This document shows positions 33,942 to 37,428 of a DNA stretch of 37,428 nt, piece after piece. The position numbers and the translations under genes were made by a program. The stretch covers positions 1 to 37,428 of the forward strand of contig JAMPXO010000040.1 in assembly GCA_023701125.1 (NCBI GenBank). Direction: 5' to 3'. Position 1 is the first letter of the stretch; every line of letters begins with the position of its first letter. The notes below the pieces were generated by a model. It was not told the DNA's origin and ran no database searches. It worked only from the letters and a program-made list of their open reading frames with translations. This DNA is from Vicinamibacteria bacterium. Lineage in GTDB: Bacteria; Acidobacteriota; Vicinamibacteria; Fen-336.

Positions 33942-35213
33942 TCAGATTCCCGTGTACTCGCGCAGCAGCGGGATCACCATCCCGATCGGGCGGCGCTCGC
34001 GGACGACGATCGTCGCCGTCAACATCGTGCCGCTGCCGATCCGCAGCGCGTTGCCCTTGCGAGAGGACCACTGGTAGCCGCTGGTCGAGTTGGGGTCCGG
34101 CACCAGGTCGGCGTAGACGGCGAACGGCGGCCCGTCCTGGGCCATCGTCTGCACCAGGCCGGGGTTGGGCAGCACCCGCATCATGCCCTCGCGGGTGGCC
34201 GGGAATTCCGCCACGTGGCGCACCTTGCCGATCAGGAAGCCGAACTCCTCGCGCTTGGCGGTCGAAGGCGAGACCTGGGCCTGCATCCCGACCCGCACGT
34301 TCTTGCCGGCCGTCGGCGGCACGTAGATCAGCGCCTCGAGCACTTCGTTGTCGCCAGCGCCGCCCGTCTGCTGCAGGCTGACCAGCGCCATCGCCGGGCC
34401 CACCATCGTGCCCGGGTTGACCTTCAGCTCCAGCACCCGGCCCGCCTTCGGCGCGAAGACGTTGGTCTGGAAGCGGACCTGGTCGCGCAGCCGCTCCAGC
34501 GCGCGCCGCGTCTCGTCCAGGCGCAGCCGGCTCTTCTCCAGGGTGTCGGCCTTCTCGGTCTGCAGCGACAGGCTGCGGACCTCCAGTTGCTGCAGCTCCG
34601 CGCGAGCGGCGCGCAGGTTGTCCTGGGCGCCGAAGTAGGCCTGCCGCGCCTGCAGCACGGACGAACGAGTGACCAGGCCACGCGCCTGCAGCTCCTCGGC
34701 GCTCTTCATCTGCTCGGCGAGCGAGACGAGGCGCTCGTCGAGGAAGCGCACGGTGTCCTGCAGCTTCTCGCGCTGCAGCCGCAGCGACTCGAGGCGCAGC
34801 ACCCCGTCGCGCTCCGCGAGGTTCGTGATGTCGCGGTGCTGGCGCTCGGCCGCCGCAGCCGCCGCCTCGGCATCGCGGAGCTGGGTGACCAGGGCGGGCA
34901 TCGCGATCCGCACCAGCAGGTCGCCCTCCGCGACTTCCTGGCCCTCGACCACGGCGATCTCGGCCACCTGGCCGCCCGCCGGGGCGGGCACGTCGGTGAT
35001 GCCACCGCGGCGCAGCAGGATGCCCTGGGCGGTGACCTTCTCCGGGATCGTGCCGAAGATGCCCCACAGCGTGACCACGGTCAGCAGGGCACCGACGGCC
35101 CCGAGCGCGATCCACGCCCGGGGCGGGGTCACTTCCATCACCATGTCGAGCTGCTCGGGCGACGACAGGCGCTCGAGTGAGACCTTGCGGAAGAGCTTGG
35201 TGGGGTCGCTCAA
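33942..35213 (-). CDS. HlyD-type membrane fusion protein of the NHLM exporter
   Basis: A 423-residue periplasmic adaptor that links the ABC transporters to TolC. A short cytoplasmic N-terminus is followed by one membrane span (about 33-54, AWIALGAVGALLTVVTLWGIFG), a lipoyl half (GGQVAEIAVVEGQEVAEGDLLVRI), a long coiled-coil hairpin (about 110-250), the second lipoyl half (FAPKAGRVLELKVNPGTMV) and a beta-barrel. The start is a TTG (35213) with SD GGGAGG overlapping the TolC stop; no earlier ATG fits. The closing IGMVIPLLREYTGI is typical of the NHLM secretion protein family. Confidence 0.92.
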   Translation of the reverse strand: MSDPTKLFRKVSLERLSSPEQLDMVMEVTPPRAWIALGAVGALLTVVTLWGIFGTIPEKVTAQGILLRRGGITDVPAPAGGQVAEIAVVEGQEVAEGDLLVRIAMPALVTQLRDAEAAAAAAERQHRDITNLAERDGVLRLESLRLQREKLQDTVRFLDERLVSLAEQMKSAEELQARGLVTRSSVLQARQAYFGAQDNLRAARAELQQLEVRSLSLQTEKADTLEKSRLRLDETRRALERLRDQVRFQTNVFAPKAGRVLELKVNPGTMVGPAMALVSLQQTGGAGDNEVLEALIYVPPTAGKNVRVGMQAQVSPSTAKREEFGFLIGKVRHVAEFPATREGMMRVLPNPGLVQTMAQDGPPFAVYADLVPDPNSTSGYQWSSRKGNALRIGSGTMLTATIVVRERRPIGMVIPLLREYTGI

Positions 35214-35227
35214 AGTGCGGTTCCTCC

Positions 35228-36784
35228 CTAGCGGGGCACGGCCGGCGCCGTCGTCAGCGCCGCGGGGTCGAGTTGCGGCCGGTCGCTTTCGCCGGCCAGC
35301 AGGGTGCCGGTCTCGTAGCGCAGACGGGCCAGGGCGAGGGCGTAGCCGAACCGGGCCTGGACCTCGTCGATCAGCGCAGACGTCAGGCTGTCCTGGGTGA
35401 AGATCAGGTCGACGACGGTGCCGAGTCCGAGCCGGACCTTCTGCTGCTCGTCGTCGACCGCCTCGCGGAACAGGGCCGCCGTCTCGGCGGCGATCGCCAC
35501 CCGGCGGCCGGCCGTGGCCAGATCCGCCAGCGCGACGGTCACTCCCGAGCGCACCTGCCGCTCGCGGTCGAAGGCCGCCGTGCGGGCCTGGTCCATCACG
35601 GCCGTCGAGCGAGCGAGCTGGCCCTCGGCGGCCCGGTTGCTGGGCGGGAACTGGAAGGTCACGGCCGCGGCGACGTCGGGGCCGGCGAGGCCTTCGCCGA
35701 AGGCGGCGAAATAACGACCGGTGCCGGAGCCTTCGGCCAGGCCCTTGTAGCCGACCCGCAGTTGCAGGTCGAGCTTGGGCTGAATGCCGTTGCGGGCCGA
35801 CTCGAGCAGCGCACCCGCGGCCTCGATCCGCCGGGTGGCGGCCTGCAGGTCACCGCGGCGGGCCAGCGCCGCGGGCACGAAGAGGTCCGCCTGCGCGGGC
35901 TGCGGCAGGTCCGCCGCCACGGCGGGAAAGTCGTCGGCCGGCACCGGCAGCGCGTCGAACTGCTCGACCGGCAGGCCCATCGCCAGCCCCAGCGCGTGAC
36001 GGGCCTCGAGCACCTGCTGCTCCGCCTGCAGCCGCGAGCCCGTGCGGCTGGCCAGGTTGGCCTTGAGTTGCTTGATGTCGGCGGCCGGCATCTGGTCGGC
36101 CTGGATCAGCGCCTCGGCCTCGTCGCGCATGTTGCCGAAGCGGTCCTCGGCGTCGCTGACGATCGCCAGCGCGCGCACGGTGGCGACGTAGTTCCAGTAG
36201 GCCTGCACCGTGCGCAGCACCGACTGCGCGACGCCGTGGCCCAGCTCGGCGCGGACCGCCAGCAGCTCGTGGCCCTGGGCGATCTCCCCCACCGCCGCCG
36301 CCTTGCGCCCGCGGCCCCGCAGCAGCGGCTGGGTTGCGGTCAGCCCGAGGCCGTAGCGGTTCTCGACCAGTGCGTCGGGCAGGTTGGTGGTGGTCTTGTC
36401 GAAGCTGACCGACGGCGTCAGGGTCAGGCCGAAGCGGAAGAGCTGGGAGGCGGACACGCCGAGGCGGGTGGTGTCGTTGCGCAGCGCCTCGAACAGGTCG
36501 GGCACCGCCTGCGTCGAGTTGAGCGGCGTCTCGTCGCGCTGGCGCAGAAACTGGCTGCCGAGCGTCGTGTCGAAGATCCCGCGCTGGGCCTCGAGGTCGC
36601 CCGCGGCGATGTCCACCTGGCGGTTCAGCAGCCGGATGTCGGGCTGTTCCGAGAGCGTCGTCGTCACGGCGTCCAGCAGCGACAGGCCCGGCGCCGGCGA
36701 CTGGCCCGCGGCCGGCACTGCGAGCAGGAGGGCCGTCGCCAGCCCGAGGCGGGCCCGGCGGGGCGTGCTGCGGTAGGGCTTCAT
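35228..36784 (-). CDS. TolC-family outer-membrane efflux protein
   Basis: A 518-residue outer-membrane channel. The signal peptide is ARLGLATALLLAVPAAGQ. Two repeated OEP halves follow, with long helical hairpins (for example AQSVLRTVQAYWNYVATVRAL, shortened VLRTVQAYWNYVATVRAL, and AFDRERQVRSGVTVALADL) and the conserved GLGTVVDLIFTQDSLTSAL near the end. It supplies the outer-membrane exit for the two ABC transporters and HlyD encoded next. ATG 36784 is 8 bp after the stop of the HExxH gene. A family-typical EYATG-like ending is replaced by LARLRYETGTLL. Confidence 0.93.
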   Translation of the reverse strand: MKPYRSTPRRARLGLATALLLAVPAAGQSPAPGLSLLDAVTTTLSEQPDIRLLNRQVDIAAGDLEAQRGIFDTTLGSQFLRQRDETPLNSTQAVPDLFEALRNDTTRLGVSASQLFRFGLTLTPSVSFDKTTTNLPDALVENRYGLGLTATQPLLRGRGRKAAAVGEIAQGHELLAVRAELGHGVAQSVLRTVQAYWNYVATVRALAIVSDAEDRFGNMRDEAEALIQADQMPAADIKQLKANLASRTGSRLQAEQQVLEARHALGLAMGLPVEQFDALPVPADDFPAVAADLPQPAQADLFVPAALARRGDLQAATRRIEAAGALLESARNGIQPKLDLQLRVGYKGLAEGSGTGRYFAAFGEGLAGPDVAAAVTFQFPPSNRAAEGQLARSTAVMDQARTAAFDRERQVRSGVTVALADLATAGRRVAIAAETAALFREAVDDEQQKVRLGLGTVVDLIFTQDSLTSALIDEVQARFGYALALARLRYETGTLLAGESDRPQLDPAALTTAPAVPR

Positions 36785-36792
36785 CTCGGCTC

Positions 36793-37428
36793 TCACCTCG
36801 ATCCTGCGACGTCCACCGACGTCGGCTGCAACAGTCTCCCGGCGTGCTCCCAGCTCTGCGCGAAAGCCGCTTCGCCTTCTTCTTCTTCGGACGCCAGCAG
36901 CTCCAGCGACAGCGGCGCCAGTGCCAGCAGCATCCGCACCCGCTCCGCGGCCCCGCCATGGCGTTGCCACAACGCCTCCAGCCGCCGCGCGGCCTGCACC
37001 GTCACCGCCGCCACGAGCTGACGCGCGGCAGCGGACAACTCGCTCGTGTAGGTGGAGAGCCGGCCGTCCTCGCGCACCTGCGGAAACGCCTCGAGCCCCA
37101 TGAAGCGCAGGAAGGCGGCCGCCTCGAAGCGACCGAGCGCATGGGTCATGCCCATGAAATCGCACAGCGTCTCGTCGAGCAGGTTCAGGCTCATCGAGCC
37201 GAACACGCGGCGCGTCGCGTAGTGGGTGAACTCGTGTTCCGTGCGCAGCCGGTCGGACACCTCGACCCAGCGCGCCTCGTCCATGTCGAGGCCCAGGTCC
37301 GCGGCGGAGACCGCGCTGTAGGGCCGCGCGCAGGTCAGCATCAGCCGGTCGTGGAAGCGCCACGGCTCCGCTTTCGCCACCCGCTTCATCTCGTCCGGCC
37401 AGGCCTGCGGCCCCTGCTCCGCCTCGAA
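36793..37428 (-). CDS. HExxH-containing protein, 5' end cut by the window edge
   Basis: At least 212 residues; the frame runs open to the window end (FEAEQGPQAWPDEMKRVAKA...), so the start is outside and the internal ATG at 37389 is probably not the real start. Function not recognised. The most telling segment is TEHEFTHYATRRVFG: HEFTH is a zinc-metallopeptidase-type HExxH motif, and about 20 residues on lies LNLLDETLCDFMGMTHALGRF, whose Glu/Asp could supply a third metal ligand. The rest is helical, with a Glu-rich stretch (ASEEEEGEAAF). There is no signal peptide in the visible part. It is first in the visible NHLM operon (8 bp before tolC), so a role in maturing or modifying the exported peptide is possible. 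Metal binding is an inference from the motif. Confidence 0.75.
   Translation of the reverse strand, partial: FEAEQGPQAWPDEMKRVAKAEPWRFHDRLMLTCARPYSAVSAADLGLDMDEARWVEVSDRLRTEHEFTHYATRRVFGSMSLNLLDETLCDFMGMTHALGRFEAAAFLRFMGLEAFPQVREDGRLSTYTSELSAAARQLVAAVTVQAARRLEALWQRHGGAAERVRMLLALAPLSLELLASEEEEGEAAFAQSWEHAGRLLQPTSVDVAGSR

Noticed and set aside
1-37428. Insertion sequences, phage genes or integration boundaries
   Set aside because: No transposase, integrase or phage gene was found, and the tRNA at the left edge has no visible duplicated 3' end in the window.

Overview
The window is very G+C-rich DNA with G or C at almost every third codon position. It comes from a Gram-negative (diderm) bacterium, because LolA, a secretin, TolC and HlyD-type export proteins and lipoprotein signals are all present. 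The mix (DUF4388 protein, GAF-containing GspE/PilB ATPase, TPR-secretin lipoprotein, SpoIIE phosphatases, NHLM exporter) resembles Acidobacteriota or Myxococcota; this placement is an inference, not shown by a marker gene. Coding is dense. Start codons are varied: ATG, GTG, TTG and apparently CTG. Several neighbours overlap by 4 bp.

Left part (1-7.8 kb): a tRNA-Ala(CGC); serC (serine/PLP biosynthesis); an NAD-precursor salvage pair (NadR-type kinase and PnuC), both lacking a normal start codon; a Pro/Ala-rich probable lipoprotein; a response regulator-SpoIIE phosphatase; and a two-gene minus-strand unit made of an exported HEAT-repeat protein with a long Pro-Thr linker and a phytase-like secreted protein.

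Middle (7.8-16.4 kb): the least familiar locus is a two-gene unit. The first protein joins an Hsp90-like GHKL ATPase domain, a membrane span, an extracytoplasmic transglutaminase-like domain, a second span and a cytoplasmic tail. The second looks like a degenerate copy of the same GHKL domain that has lost its Mg-binding Asn. Next come a divergent flavin-binding PNPOx-like protein and MocR regulator with a direct-repeat operator candidate, then a GAF-GspE/PilB ATPase ending in a strong terminator.

16.4-23.2 kb: a sodium/solute symporter converges on a three-gene peptidoglycan-breakdown operon (DigH-like glycosidase, a NagZ-AmiE-like fusion lipoprotein, and NamZ). The order nagZ, amiE, namZ has the same components as the B. 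subtilis ybbC-ybbD-ybbE muropeptide-salvage genes.

23.2-26.8 kb: an 86-bp, two-hairpin intergenic repeat in three tandem copies, a DUF4388 protein, and lolA overlapping a TPR-secretin lipoprotein. A fourth repeat copy sits between the convergent secretin and the next operon.

Right part (26.8-37.4 kb): one tightly packed minus-strand operon of eight genes. Reading in its own direction it encodes an HExxH protein (cut by the window edge), TolC, HlyD, the NHLM peptidase-ABC transporter, the NHLM ATP-binding ABC transporter, and then an RsbW-like kinase, an STAS anti-anti-sigma factor and an RsbU-like phosphatase with a receiver domain. It looks like a leader-peptide-dependent peptide exporter carrying its own partner-switching module. 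No precursor peptide is visible, so it would have to lie beyond the right edge or elsewhere.
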